64,000 nucleotides of DNA from Pectobacterium actinidiae (GCF_000803315.1 NZ_JRMH01000001.1:2046001-2110000); one strand, 5' to 3'. Counted from the first letter of the stretch, positions 28,532 to 40,788 are shown. Numbers and translations: made by a program. Notes: generated from the sequence alone by a model not told the origin.

Positions 28532-29755
28532 ATGAATACCAAACCTGTTAACCGGGGATTGATTGTCCTCGGTACGATCATCACCCAAATGGGACTCGGC
28601 ACGATTTACACCTGGAGTTTATTCAACCAGCCGCTGGTGGACAAATTCGGCTGGACGCTGAGTTCAGTGGCGACGACGTTTTCCATTACCAGTTTCTGTC
28701 TGGCCTTTGCCACGCTGTTTGCCGGTAAATTTCAGGAACGTATTGGCCTGCGCCGCTTAACGATGATCGCCGGTATCGCGCTGGGTGCAGGCCTGATGGC
28801 GAGTGCGGCAAGCCCGTCGCTGACGCTGATTTATCTGCTGATGGGGGTTGTTGTCGGTTTCGCGGATGGCACGGCTTACATTACGACGCTGTCCAATTTG
28901 ATCAAATGGTTCCCTAACCGGAAAGGGCTGATTGCGGGTATCTCTGTTGGCGCCTTTGGTACTGGAAGCCTGCTGTTCAAATACGTAAACAGTTTTTTGA
29001 TTGCGGAAGTCGGTGTGTCAGAAGCCTTTTTCTACTGGGGCATTATCGTCATGGCGATGATTCTGGTCGGTAGCTCACTGCTGAAAGAACCTGCTGCGGT
29101 GCCAGTTCAGCAGGCTGTGGTTCAGGGGCAGACGCGTGATTTCTCGCTGGCTGAAATGCTGGCGACCAAAGAATCGTATTTGCTGTTTATTATCTTCTTC
29201 ACTGCATGCATGAGCGGCCTGTACTTGATCGGTATTGTGAAGGATATCGGTGTGCAAATGGCCGGAATGGATATGGCGACGGCGGCCAATGCAGTGTCTG
29301 CGATTGCGATTTTTAATACCGTTGGGCGTATTGTACTTGGCGCACTTTCCGATAATGTCGGACGTATGCGGGTGATCAGCTTTACGCTGTTCGTGACGAT
29401 TCTGGCCGTATCCGTGATGACGTTCCTGCCACTTAATCCGATTCTGTTCTTTGCCTGTGTCAGCGCGATTGCCTTCTGCTTTGGCGGCAATATCACGGTG
29501 TTCCCGGCGATTGTTGGCGACTTCTTCGGCCTGAAAAATCACAGCAAAAACTACGGCGTGATTTATCAAGGGTTCGGTATCGGTGCGTTGTCTGGCTCGT
29601 TTATCGCCGCACAGTTAGGGGGATTCCAGGCCACCTTTATGGCAATCATCATTATGTCGGTCATCTCGCTACTGATTACCCTGTGGGTTAAACCACCGAA
29701 ACATCAACCTGTTGAAGCCTCAATGCGTACGGATATGGCACACGCACAGAGCTAA
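28532..29755 (+). CDS. yhjX: MFS transporter, YhjX-like (PyrSR target)
   Basis: A 407-residue major facilitator of the oxalate/formate antiporter-like group, with 12 predicted helices. The segments GLIVLGTIITQMGLGTIYTWSLFNQPL, FQERIGLRRLTM and SNLIKWFPNRKGLIAG match E. coli YhjX closely. In E. coli yhjX is unlinked to ypdAB but is its main target; here it lies directly downstream with the binding repeat in between. A role in pyruvate movement is inferred from E. coli. Confidence 0.9.
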   Translation: MNTKPVNRGLIVLGTIITQMGLGTIYTWSLFNQPLVDKFGWTLSSVATTFSITSFCLAFATLFAGKFQERIGLRRLTMIAGIALGAGLMASAASPSLTLIYLLMGVVVGFADGTAYITTLSNLIKWFPNRKGLIAGISVGAFGTGSLLFKYVNSFLIAEVGVSEAFFYWGIIVMAMILVGSSLLKEPAAVPVQQAVVQGQTRDFSLAEMLATKESYLLFIIFFTACMSGLYLIGIVKDIGVQMAGMDMATAANAVSAIAIFNTVGRIVLGALSDNVGRMRVISFTLFVTILAVSVMTFLPLNPILFFACVSAIAFCFGGNITVFPAIVGDFFGLKNHSKNYGVIYQGFGIGALSGSFIAAQLGGFQATFMAIIIMSVISLLITLWVKPPKHQPVEASMRTDMAHAQS

Positions 29756-29879
29756 TCGAATACCGTGGCGAGCAGTTGAAGGACTGCCCGCCACAACGTT
29801 TTCTGACGTAAGGCTTTTCTGCCATAAGATGTCTCCTCTCTATACCTGCTGAAATATCGCGATACAGTTCATCACCTCC

Positions 29880-29897
29880 CAGTCATCTACGTGTCAC
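29880..29897 (+). promoter_or_regulatory. Candidate Pho box upstream of the ugpB-like gene
   Basis: CAGTCAT-N4-GTGTCAC matches the PhoB box (CTGTCAT-N4-CTGTCAT) in 11 of 14 positions. It precedes a UgpB-type gene, a family that is phosphate-regulated in E. coli. The site is weak and the assignment inferred. Confidence 0.4.
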
Positions 29898-29929
29898 AGG
29901 CGAACCCTAGCGTCGTTACCAGTTCGCCT

Positions 29930-29989
29930 TTTTCCTAAAACACGTTTTCCAAAATGAAATTTTCCTAAAACAACGCGATTTTCCTAAAA
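29930..29989 (+). repeat. Direct repeats TTTTCCTAAAA upstream of the ugpB-like gene
   Basis: TTTTCCTAAAA occurs at 29930, 29960 and 29979, with a degenerate TTTTCCAAAA at 29945. The first three starts are 15 bp apart and the last 19 bp. They end 23 bp before the ATG, so they could be operators or 5'-leader elements. Confidence 0.7.
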
Positions 29990-30011
29990 AAATCGTACCG
30001 GAGAAAACATC

Positions 30012-31349
30012 ATGATGATTCGGTTTGGGTTCTCGTCTGTTTTTTGGATGCTGCTAAGTGTGGTCTTGCTCATTCCGCTGTCTGCCAAGGCGGCTGTTGA
30101 GCTGACGTTTTGGCATGGCATGGATAGCAACCTGAACACGGAGTTGATACGGCTGGTCAACCGGTTTAACGAGTCTCAGACGATGTATCATGTTGAGCCT
30201 ATCTATAAGGGCAGCTATGAACAGACGCTGGCTGCGGGGATTGCCGCGTATCGCACCGGTAATGCACCGGATATTTTGCAGGTTTATGATGTCGGTACGC
30301 CGAATATGATACACAGCGGGGCGATTATCCCAGTGTTCGACCTGTTCAAACAGGCTGGTATCGAAAATGATGAAAAAGCCTTTCTGCCCGCGGTGGCGCT
30401 ATTTTATAGCGACAGCCAGACCGGGCATCTGATTTCCCAACCGTTTAACAGTTCAACCCCCGTGCTCTACTACAACAAAGATGCGTTTATTAAAGCGGGA
30501 CTCGATCCTGATAAGCCGCCACTTACCTGGAATGAGCTGGCGTACGACGCGACGCGACTGCGTGAGAGTGGAATGACCTGTGGTTATACGAATGCAGGGC
30601 AGCAGGGCTGGATATTGCTGGAAGCCTTTAGCGTGTGGAACGGACTGCCGATCGCGACGAAAAACAATGGTTTTGACGGTGTCGATACGCACTTGTTGGT
30701 GAATGGTCCGTTGCAGGTCGCACACATCGCCCAGCTTGCGGAAATGATGAAGAAGAAAGCGTTCAGTTATTTTGGTCGTAATGACGAAGGGACTACGCGC
30801 TTTTATAACGGCGATTGCGGCATATTGACCACGTCATCGGGTGGGCTACGCAAGATTCAGAATTATGCAAAATTTCACTACGGCGTTGGGATGCTGCCTT
30901 ACAGCGAAGAAGCGAAAGGTGCGCCGCAAAATACATTCATCGGAGGGGCAAGTCTCTGGGTCATGAAAGGGAAACCGGCATCACATTATCAAGGGATCGC
31001 TGAATTCCTGCATTTCCTCACGCTGCCGGAGAATGCCGCAGAATGGCATCAGATGACGGGCTATTTGCCGGTGACACTGCCAGCCTACGATCTGACGCGT
31101 GAGCAGGGATTTTATGCCCGATATCCCGGTAGCGATATTGCCATGAAACAGATAACGAATAAACCGCCGCTGCCTTATACGCGTGGGTTTCGCTTGGGTA
31201 ATATGCCGCAAATTCGCACCATCATGGATGAAGAACTGGAGAAAGTCTGGGCAGAGCAGGAAACGCCGCAGCAGGCGCTAGACAATGTGGTTTCGCGGGG
31301 AGATCGTCTGTTGCAGCATTTTGCTCAGTCGGTTTCCCGCCGTTCGTGA
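30012..31349 (+). CDS. UgpB-like glycerol-3-phosphate/glycerophosphodiester-binding protein
   Basis: Periplasmic solute-binding protein of 445 residues, close to E. coli UgpB (438). The signal peptide ends about LIPLSAKA, before [10 protein letters not shown]. Conserved blocks include [59 protein letters not shown] and GGASLWVM. It pairs with a glycerophosphodiesterase 30 bp downstream. No ugpA, ugpE or ugpC permease/ATPase genes are present here, so it must borrow membrane components encoded elsewhere or act alone. Confidence 0.9.
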   Translation: MMIRFGFSSVFWMLLSVVLLIPLSAKAAVELTFWHGMDSNLNTELIRLVNRFNESQTMYHVEPIYKGSYEQTLAAGIAAYRTGNAPDILQVYDVGTPNMIHSGAIIPVFDLFKQAGIENDEKAFLPAVALFYSDSQTGHLISQPFNSSTPVLYYNKDAFIKAGLDPDKPPLTWNELAYDATRLRESGMTCGYTNAGQQGWILLEAFSVWNGLPIATKNNGFDGVDTHLLVNGPLQVAHIAQLAEMMKKKAFSYFGRNDEGTTRFYNGDCGILTTSSGGLRKIQNYAKFHYGVGMLPYSEEAKGAPQNTFIGGASLWVMKGKPASHYQGIAEFLHFLTLPENAAEWHQMTGYLPVTLPAYDLTREQGFYARYPGSDIAMKQITNKPPLPYTRGFRLGNMPQIRTIMDEELEKVWAEQETPQQALDNVVSRGDRLLQHFAQSVSRRS

Positions 31350-31379
31350 TAGTCCCCGCTTATTTGGAGCTTTCGACTG

Positions 31380-32228
31380 ATGACAAGGCAAAGTAAAGGC
31401 ATCACTCAGGAATTAATCGCGGTACAAAATCCTACGGTGCTGAGCGTAGCACATCGCGGCGTCTGGGCATCGGCACCGGAAAATTCGCTGGCGGCGCTGC
31501 GCGAAGCTATTCGTCTGGGCGTTGACATCGTGGAAATCGATGCACAATTAACGGCAGATAGCCACGTTGTCGTGATTCATGATGACACGCTCGATCGCAC
31601 GAGCGATATGCGTGGTTGCATTGGCAAGATGATGCTGGCGGAGATTCGTCAGGCACGTCTACGCGGGAGTAATGGCGGTTCGGCATGGCCATTGAGTAAC
31701 GAAAAAGTCCCGCTGTTGTATGAAGTTCTTGAAGAGGCTCGAGGGCGTATAGTCGTCAATGTTGATGTCAAACATGAGCACGAATTTGGTGTGATCGCCC
31801 GTGATATTCGCGATAAAGGCTTGAGCGCCGGCGTGATCATGAAAAGTCCGGTGGATCTTGCCTCTGCCCGTTTTCCCATTTCATCACCGTTGCGGGATAC
31901 CCAAATACCCTACATGCCGATGATCCACTTCAGACGGGGGGAAACCGTCGATATTTTGCGACAGATTGATGACATTGGCGTTGCCATTGTGGAAGCCCGC
32001 TTTGATCATATTGAGACGTTGACTGAGGCGTATACCGAGTTTCAACGGCTTGGCGTGCGGATTTGGGTAAACACACTGGATTGCTCACATTCACTCGATT
32101 ACAGCGACAGGCGAGCTTTAGTCAACCCTGACGCGGTATGGGGCGCATTAATTCACGCTGGTGTGGGGGCGATTCAGGTGGATCACGCTGCCGCATTGAT
32201 CGATTTCCGTTCAACATTGTTACGCTGA
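31380..32228 (+). CDS. Glycerophosphodiester phosphodiesterase (UgpQ-like)
   Basis: Splits glycerophosphodiesters into glycerol-3-phosphate and an alcohol. It has 282 residues and no signal peptide. GDPD motifs are clear: VAHRGVWASAPENSLAAL (HR near 25), VDIVEIDAQLTADSHVVVIHDDTLDRTS and VNVDVKHE. It lies 30 bp after the UgpB-like gene, suggesting one operon for uptake and cleavage. It differs from classical UgpQ in length, so I give no symbol. Confidence 0.92.
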   Translation: MTRQSKGITQELIAVQNPTVLSVAHRGVWASAPENSLAALREAIRLGVDIVEIDAQLTADSHVVVIHDDTLDRTSDMRGCIGKMMLAEIRQARLRGSNGGSAWPLSNEKVPLLYEVLEEARGRIVVNVDVKHEHEFGVIARDIRDKGLSAGVIMKSPVDLASARFPISSPLRDTQIPYMPMIHFRRGETVDILRQIDDIGVAIVEARFDHIETLTEAYTEFQRLGVRIWVNTLDCSHSLDYSDRRALVNPDAVWGALIHAGVGAIQVDHAAALIDFRSTLLR

Positions 32229-32380
32229 CGTATCAGGCAGGACGCCGCTTTCCTTTTGAAAAATGTAAAGTTATGTGGATTTAGTAACTGAAAAGTTAAG
32301 AATGCTTGAAAATGCCACGACAACCCATACGATGTATGTGTTGCAAACTTTATTTTTCTGCGAGAGGAAATCAGACCTTT

Positions 32381-33262
32381 ATGATGCGTATTGCGCTTTT
32401 CCTGATCACCAACCTGGCGGTGATGTTGGTTTTCGGGCTGGTACTCAGCCTGACGGGAATTCAGTCCAGCAGTGTCCAGGGCTTAATGATTATGGCTGGG
32501 CTGTTTGGCTTTGGCGGTGCGTTTGTTTCACTGCTGATGTCTAAATGGATGGCGTTACGGTCCGTTGGCGGTGAAGTCATTGAACAACCACGTAACGAAA
32601 CTGAACGCTGGCTGATGGAAACGGTTCGTTCACAGTCACAGCAGGCTGGGATCGCGATGCCACAGGTGGCAATCTATCATGCACCGGACATCAATGCGTT
32701 CGCAACGGGAGCACGCCGTGATGCATCGCTGGTGGCGGTGAGTACCGGTTTGCTGCAAAACATGAGCCGTGACGAAGCGGAAGCCGTTATTGCGCATGAA
32801 ATTAGCCACATCGCGAATGGCGACATGGTGACGATGACGTTGGTTCAGGGGATCGTAAACACCTTCGTTATCTTTATCTCTCGTTTGATCGCACAGGTCG
32901 TTTCCGGTTTCCTGTCCGGCAACCGTGACGAAGGTGAAAGCAGCAACGGCAACCCGCTGGTTTACTTTGCTGTTGCGACCGTACTGGAACTGGTGTTTGG
33001 TATTCTTGCCAGCATCATCACCATGTGGTTCTCACGCTACCGTGAATTCCATGCGGATGCCGGTTCAGCCAAGCTGGTGGGGCGTGAGAAAATGATCGCT
33101 GCACTGCAACGCTTGAAGACCAGCTATGAGCCGCAGGAAGAGAGCAGCATGATGGCTTTTTGCATTAACGGAAAATCGAAGTCCTTCAGTGAACTGTTCA
33201 TGTCACACCCACCGTTGGATAAGCGTATCGAAGCGCTGCGTTCCGGCGAATACCTGAAGTAA
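32381..33262 (+). CDS. htpX: Membrane zinc metalloprotease HtpX
   Basis: Inner-membrane M48 protease for quality control of membrane proteins. It has 293 residues, as in E. coli, starting [16 protein letters not shown] at 32381; the upstream in-frame extension is not conserved. The zinc motif [10 protein letters not shown] is present, with a downstream glutamate in [14 protein letters not shown]. Two N-terminal and two central hydrophobic segments are seen. A terminator follows. Confidence 0.97.
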   Translation: MMRIALFLITNLAVMLVFGLVLSLTGIQSSSVQGLMIMAGLFGFGGAFVSLLMSKWMALRSVGGEVIEQPRNETERWLMETVRSQSQQAGIAMPQVAIYHAPDINAFATGARRDASLVAVSTGLLQNMSRDEAEAVIAHEISHIANGDMVTMTLVQGIVNTFVIFISRLIAQVVSGFLSGNRDEGESSNGNPLVYFAVATVLELVFGILASIITMWFSRYREFHADAGSAKLVGREKMIAALQRLKTSYEPQEESSMMAFCINGKSKSFSELFMSHPPLDKRIEALRSGEYLK

Positions 33263-33294
33263 TTCAAGAACTATCTTCCCAACGTTATCTTCCC

Positions 33295-33320
33295 AAAGGC
33301 CCATTCGGGCCTTTGTTATT
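33295..33320 (+). terminator. htpX terminator
   Basis: AAAGGCCC and GGGCCTTT pair around ATTC, followed by GTTATT, 32 nt after the htpX stop. Confidence 0.75.
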
Positions 33321-33437
33321 TCTGCGCTTATGGGTTCATCGAACCTGCATTTTCTCCGCCTGAATGCTTTCATTAGATCTGAAACAGGTGGTGAAAATAT
33401 GAAGAATGTTTTATAAAATAAAACCACGATCACGGAA

Positions 33438-33460
33438 AAATGAAACATTGTTTCTATAAT
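33438..33460 (+). promoter_or_regulatory. KdgR box upstream of ogl
   Basis: The core TGAAACATTGTTTCTA (33441-33456) matches the KdgR operator consensus, a TGAAA / TTTCA inverted repeat with AT-rich flanks. It lies about 160 bp before the ogl start. kdgR itself is the next gene after ogl. Confidence 0.8.
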
Positions 33461-33616
33461 GCCGGTATAACAGGCGTCTCGCGTGAGATTGGTGGCCTGA
33501 TTTTTGAACAACCAGTGTCGGGATGACCGATGTATCGGGCGTTCGAAATATCAGGTTATCGAAGAGTATGCGCGTGTGGCGTCAGATTCTTCATGATAAG
33601 TTCTAAGGATTTACGG

Positions 33617-34783
33617 ATGGCCAAAGGTAACAAGATCCCCCTAACGTTTCATACCTACCAGGATTCAGCAACCGGCACCGAAGTTGTGCGCTTAACCCCA
33701 CCCGATGTTATCTGTCATCGCAACTATTTCTATCAGAAGTGTTTCTTCAATGACGGCAGCAAGCTGCTGTTTGGCGCTGCGTTTGATGGCCCGTGGAATT
33801 ACTATCTGCTGGATTTAAAAGAGCAGAGCGCTACGCAGTTGACGGAAGGCAAAGGCGACAATACTTTCGGTGGTTTCCTGTCTCCGAATGACGATGCGCT
33901 CTATTACGTTAAAAATACCCGTAATCTGATGCGTGTCGATCTGGCTACGCTGGAAGAGAAAACGATTTATCAGGTACCTGACGATTGGGTCGGCTACGGT
34001 ACCTGGGTTGCCAACTCTGATTGCACCAAAATGGTCGGTATTGAGATCAAAAAAGAAGACTGGAAACCACTGACCGATTGGAAAAAATTCCAGGAATTCT
34101 ATTTCACCAATCCTTGCTGTCGTCTGATTCGCGTCGATTTGATAACCGGTGAGGCTGAGACTATTCTTCAGGAAAACCAGTGGCTGGGTCACCCAATCTA
34201 CCGTCCGGGTGATGACAACACGGTGGCTTTCTGCCACGAAGGTCCACATGACCTGGTTGATGCACGTATGTGGTTCATCAACGAAGATGGCACCAACATG
34301 CGTAAAGTGAAAGAGCATGCGGAAGGCGAAAGCTGCACTCACGAATTCTGGGTTCCAGATGGTTCAGCGATGATTTACGTCTCTTACCTTAAAGATGATA
34401 CCAATCGCTATATCCGCAGCATCGATCCCGTTACGCTAGAAGATCGCCAACTGCGTGTAATGCCGCCGTGTTCTCACCTGATGAGTAACTATGATGGTAC
34501 GCTGCTGGTGGGTGATGGTTCCGATGCGCCAGTCGACGTGCAGGATGATGGCGGTTACAAAATTGAGAACGATCCGTTCCTGTATGTTTTCAATCTGAAA
34601 ACCGGCAAAGAACATCGTATTGCGCAGCACAATACCTCTTGGGACGTGCTGGAAGGGGACCGTCAGGTTACTCACCCGCACCCGTCCTTCACGCCGGATA
34701 ATAAACAAGTCCTGTTTACTTCTGACGTAGATGGAAAACCTGCACTGTATCTGGCGAAGGTTCCTGATTCAGTCTGGCACTAA
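33617..34783 (+). CDS. ogl: Oligogalacturonate lyase
   Basis: Cytoplasmic PL22 lyase that cuts digalacturonates to 5-keto-4-deoxyuronate units. It has 388 residues starting MAKGNKIPLTFHTYQD at 33617, with AAGGAT upstream. It is a seven-bladed propeller family. The manganese and catalytic residues known for this family are present at R349, Q350, H353 and H355 (RQVTHPHP), with a further His in PPCSHLMSN. A KdgR box lies upstream and kdgR downstream, fitting induction by pectin breakdown products. Confidence 0.97.
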   Translation: MAKGNKIPLTFHTYQDSATGTEVVRLTPPDVICHRNYFYQKCFFNDGSKLLFGAAFDGPWNYYLLDLKEQSATQLTEGKGDNTFGGFLSPNDDALYYVKNTRNLMRVDLATLEEKTIYQVPDDWVGYGTWVANSDCTKMVGIEIKKEDWKPLTDWKKFQEFYFTNPCCRLIRVDLITGEAETILQENQWLGHPIYRPGDDNTVAFCHEGPHDLVDARMWFINEDGTNMRKVKEHAEGESCTHEFWVPDGSAMIYVSYLKDDTNRYIRSIDPVTLEDRQLRVMPPCSHLMSNYDGTLLVGDGSDAPVDVQDDGGYKIENDPFLYVFNLKTGKEHRIAQHNTSWDVLEGDRQVTHPHPSFTPDNKQVLFTSDVDGKPALYLAKVPDSVWH

Positions 34784-34794
34784 TAATACTAATA

Positions 34795-34823
34795 AATCCG
34801 CGTCACACTTTATGGCGCGGATT
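34795..34823 (+). terminator. ogl terminator
   Basis: AATCCGCG / CGCGGATT stem with a 13-nt loop followed by ATTTTAAAATATTTT, 11 nt after the ogl stop. Confidence 0.65.
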
Positions 34824-34997
34824 ATTTTAAAATATTTTCTTACATATTATTTTATTAAGTCTCTGACGCGGTTATTTCTCAAACTTAACTTGATTATCGT
34901 TATTGCTCCATTGCCATAATCAAAGCGTTCCCTTTATACTAAAACCATTGTTCTATTTTTTTTAAAACAAAAAAACCTGAGTAGGGTAACCACAAAA

Positions 34998-35789
34998 ATG
35001 GCTAGTGCAGATTTAGATAAACAACCCGATTCCGTGTCGTCCGTTTTAAAGGTTTTTGGTATTTTACAGGCATTAGGTGAAGAGAGAGAAATTGGTATTA
35101 CCGAGCTTTCTCAGCGCGTGATGATGTCCAAGAGTACCGTTTACCGCTTCTTGCAGACGATGAAATCCTTGGGCTATGTTGCGCAGGAAGGTGAATCAGA
35201 GAAATATTCGCTGACGCTCAAGTTGTTTGAACTTGGGGCAAAAGCATTGCAGAACGTAGATTTAATCCGCAGTGCGGATATACAGATGCGTGAGTTGTCT
35301 GCACTAACGCGGGAAACAATCCACCTTGGCGCGTTGGATGAAGACGGCATCGTTTATATCCACAAGATTGATTCGATGTATAACCTGCGTATGTATTCAC
35401 GTATTGGTCGCCGCAATCCGCTGCACAGTACCGCAATTGGTAAAGTGCTGTTGGCATGGCGTGACCGTAACGAAGTGGAAGAGGTTCTGTCGACCGTTGA
35501 ATTCACTCGCAGTACGCCACATACGCTATGTTCTGCTGATGCGCTTCTCAACCAATTGGATGTCGTGCGTGAGCAAGGCTACGGAGAAGACAACGAAGAG
35601 CAAGAAGAAGGGCTGCGGTGTATCGCCGTGCCGGTATTCGATCGCTTTGGCGTGGTGATTGCGGGTCTCAGTATTTCGTTCCCAACCATTCGTTTTTCAG
35701 AAGAAAACAAACACGACTATGTCGCGACGCTGCACACCGCAGCCAGAAATATCTCTGAGCAAATGGGCTACCACGATTACCCTTTCTGA
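34998..35789 (+). CDS. kdgR: KdgR, IclR-family repressor of pectinolysis genes
   Basis: IclR-type repressor, 263 residues, that releases DNA when 2-keto-3-deoxygluconate binds. The N-terminal winged helix is GITELSQRVMMSKSTVYRFLQTMKSLGYV. The C-terminal effector domain includes RIGRRNPLHSTAIGKVLLAW and EEGLRCIAVPVFDRFG. It is expected to control ogl and the 53-63 kb cluster in this window. GTAGGG lies 13 nt before the ATG as a weak Shine-Dalgarno. A strong terminator follows. Confidence 0.97.
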   Translation: MASADLDKQPDSVSSVLKVFGILQALGEEREIGITELSQRVMMSKSTVYRFLQTMKSLGYVAQEGESEKYSLTLKLFELGAKALQNVDLIRSADIQMRELSALTRETIHLGALDEDGIVYIHKIDSMYNLRMYSRIGRRNPLHSTAIGKVLLAWRDRNEVEEVLSTVEFTRSTPHTLCSADALLNQLDVVREQGYGEDNEEQEEGLRCIAVPVFDRFGVVIAGLSISFPTIRFSEENKHDYVATLHTAARNISEQMGYHDYPF

Positions 35790-35808
35790 TACTCCCTATT
35801 AATGCCTG

Positions 35809-35840
35809 AGCCTGTCCTTGCCGACAGGCTTTTTTTATTT
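35809..35840 (+). terminator. kdgR terminator
   Basis: AGCCTGTC / GACAGGCT stem with a 6-nt loop and a following run of eight T. Confidence 0.9.
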
Positions 35841-35973
35841 TTACACCAATACGATAGCGGTGCGCATCAACACGATGTGGATAACGGATAGGGTTGGGTA
35901 TCGAACTTGGCTATGTCACGGTGGTAAGATAGCCCACAGGTATCTGTCATAAGTGGTTATAAGTGGAGTCGTT

Positions 35974-36237
35974 GTGAACATATTAGAAGTGGTTTTTGTC
36001 TTGCTGATTGTGCTGCTGGCTGCGCTGGTCTGGTTTTTTGTTAATCGTGCGAGTGTCAGAGCGAATGAGCAAGTGAAATTGCTGCAAGAGGTCGTAGAGC
36101 AGCAACGCCAGCAGTTAGCGTTATTGAAAAAATTGCTGCCCCAGAATGCAGAGAAAAATGAGCCTGAAGCGCTTGCCGCTGAGCGCGATCGTGATGATGT
36201 GGAGTTAACGTTTAAAAGCGTCATCCCAGAACGTTAA
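35974..36237 (+). CDS. yebO: YebO family membrane protein
   Basis: A small 87-residue protein with one N-terminal membrane helix (VVFVLLIVLLAALVWFFVNRA) followed by a charged coiled-coil-like segment (NEQVKLLQEVVEQQRQQLALLKKLL). It matches E. coli YebO (LWFFINRASSRTNEQIELL). The start is GTG at 35974, behind GGAGT. In E. coli yebO is near kdgR, mgrB and yobH; the latter two are not found here. The function is unknown. Confidence 0.85.
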   Translation: MNILEVVFVLLIVLLAALVWFFVNRASVRANEQVKLLQEVVEQQRQQLALLKKLLPQNAEKNEPEALAAERDRDDVELTFKSVIPER

Positions 36238-36364
36238 TGGCTTAATCACTGTGTAACGCGTAAAACACCTATCCCTTTGCCTGCTTACGTCATCCTTCAT
36301 GCTGATGGCGTGAGCGGGCATTGTTATAAAATGAAGAAGGCTTTACAGGAAGCACAAAAACAAC

Positions 36365-37765
36365 ATGGCAAATGTTCAAAACAACATAGCAACTGATCAA
36401 CAGGAATTGGTTTTAAAACGAGGGTTAAAGAACCGACATATTCAACTGATTGCGCTGGGTGGTGCGATTGGTACCGGATTGTTTTTAGGGATATCGCAAA
36501 CTATCCAAATGGCAGGGCCGTCCGTTTTATTTGGCTATGCGATTGCTGGAATGATTGCGTTTCTGATTATGCGACAGCTGGGTGAGATGGTGGTGGAAGA
36601 ACCCGTAGCGGGTTCATTTAGCCATTTTGCCTATAAGTACTGGGGCGATTTTGCGGGCTTTCTGGCCGGTTGGAACTACTGGGCGATGTTTATTCTGGTC
36701 GGGATGGCTGAACTGACTGCCGTGGGGATTTATATCCAATACTGGTGGCCTGAAACGCCAACCTGGCTGTCCGCCGCAATATTCTTTGTGCTGATCAACC
36801 TTATCAATCTGGTTAATGTGCGGATGTTTGGGGAAACAGAATTCTGGTTTGCCCTTATTAAAGTCCTTGCCATCGTTGGGATGATTGTCTTCGGTAGTTG
36901 GCTGCTACTGAGTGGCAATGGCGGCGAAACGGCAACGGTGCGTAACTTATGGATCCACGGTGGATTCATGCCAAATGGCGCAAGCGGATTGATCATGGCG
37001 ATGGCAGTGATCATGTTTTCATTCGGCGGTCTGGAATTAGTGGGGATTACCGCTGCCGAAGCGGCCGATCCGAAGCGTTCTATTCCGCAGGCGACCAATC
37101 AGGTGGTCTATCGCATCCTGATTTTCTATATCGGCGCACTCTCTATTTTGTTATCGCTTTATCCGTGGGGAAAGGTTGTCGATGGCGGGAGCCCGTTTGT
37201 TCTGATTTTCCAGGCGCTGAATAGCAATATAGTGGCAAACGTCCTTAACATAGTGGTACTCACGGCGGCATTATCAGTTTACAACAGCGGCGTGTACTGC
37301 AATAGCCGGATGCTGTACGGTTTGGCAAAACAGGGAAATGCGCCGAGATCTCTTGCGAAGGTCAACGCACGCGGTGTCCCCGTTCGTTCTATCGTGCTGT
37401 CAGCATTAGCGACATCGTTCGGTGTAGCGATCAACTACCTAATGCCAGGCAAAGCCTTTGAGCTGTTGATGGCGCTGGTGGTCTCGACGCTGGTGATTAA
37501 CTGGATCATGATCTGCTTTGCGCACCTGCGTTTCCGCCAGGTGATGATAGAGAAGGGGGTTGTTCCTGCGTTTAAAGCCTTCTGGTATCCGTGGGGTAAC
37601 TATCTGTGTCTGGCGTTTCTGGCGGGGATTCTGGTGATTATGCTGCTGTCTCCAGGGATTCGCATTTCGGTCATCTTAATTCCGTTCTGGGTTGCCGCTA
37701 TTTGGCTTGGCTTCCGATTCTCCCGCAAAAATAATGCATCGCTGAAATCCGTGCAGACACGGTAA
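36365..37765 (+). CDS. Aromatic amino acid permease (AroP/PheP type)
   Basis: Inner-membrane APC-superfamily proton symporter, 466 residues, 12 predicted helices. The N-terminal signature RGLKNRHIQLIALGGAIGTGLFLGI and the segment MRQLGEMVVEEPVAGSFSHFAYKYWG are near-identical to PheP and AroP. The protein is closest to PheP by eye (FAGFLAGWNYWAMFILVGMAELTAVGIYIQYW), but I cannot separate phe-specific from general aromatic transport. It appears monocistronic. Confidence 0.92.
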   Translation: MANVQNNIATDQQELVLKRGLKNRHIQLIALGGAIGTGLFLGISQTIQMAGPSVLFGYAIAGMIAFLIMRQLGEMVVEEPVAGSFSHFAYKYWGDFAGFLAGWNYWAMFILVGMAELTAVGIYIQYWWPETPTWLSAAIFFVLINLINLVNVRMFGETEFWFALIKVLAIVGMIVFGSWLLLSGNGGETATVRNLWIHGGFMPNGASGLIMAMAVIMFSFGGLELVGITAAEAADPKRSIPQATNQVVYRILIFYIGALSILLSLYPWGKVVDGGSPFVLIFQALNSNIVANVLNIVVLTAALSVYNSGVYCNSRMLYGLAKQGNAPRSLAKVNARGVPVRSIVLSALATSFGVAINYLMPGKAFELLMALVVSTLVINWIMICFAHLRFRQVMIEKGVVPAFKAFWYPWGNYLCLAFLAGILVIMLLSPGIRISVILIPFWVAAIWLGFRFSRKNNASLKSVQTR

Positions 37766-37775
37766 ACACTCTGTG

Positions 37776-37807
37776 GCCTGTTCATTACGATGCAAAGATG
37801 AACAGGC
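37776..37807. repeat. Inverted repeat after the permease gene
   Basis: GCCTGTTCAT and ATGAACAGGC are perfectly complementary with a 12-nt loop, 10 nt after the permease stop. No T-run follows; it may still end the transcript. Confidence 0.55.
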
Positions 37808-38021
37808 TATCCATCCGGCTTTAACACGCAAGTTATAAGGTGTATTATTGCCCCGACGTTATCTATGTCACGCTAATGCGTACCTTGAGTGTTCGCATCA
37901 TGTGTATATATTTCACAGAGTAAAGAGAAATAGCATGGTTAACACTTTTGATTTTCAATTGATATACGATTTTTGCATGTGAGCTTTCGTGTGGCTCACC
38001 ACTGTAAATAAGGGAATTATA

Positions 38022-40495
<2,474 letters not shown>

Positions 40496-40513
40496 GGCAT
40501 TCAAGTAGCAAGA

Positions 40514-40537
40514 CCGTACAACCTTTGTGTTGTGCGG
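40514..40537 (+). promoter_or_regulatory. Hairpin in the infC-rpmI gap (possible L20 autoregulatory element)
   Basis: CCGTACAAC pairs with GTTGTGCGG (one wobble) around CTTTGT, 19 nt after infC. In E. coli this stretch takes part in the L20-binding structure that represses rpmI-rplT. The hairpin is read directly; the function is inferred. Confidence 0.55.
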
Positions 40538-40569
40538 CTTTGTTCGCCTTATCTGATTCGTTTTATTAA

Positions 40570-40788
<219 letters not shown>

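Larger units (their letters stand above)
33263..33616. other. htpX-ogl intergenic region
   Basis: 354 bp holding the htpX terminator (33295-33320), the ogl promoter and the KdgR box at 33438-33460. TATGAAGAATGTTTTAT near 33400-33416 may be a weaker second box. No gene is seen. Confidence 0.6.
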
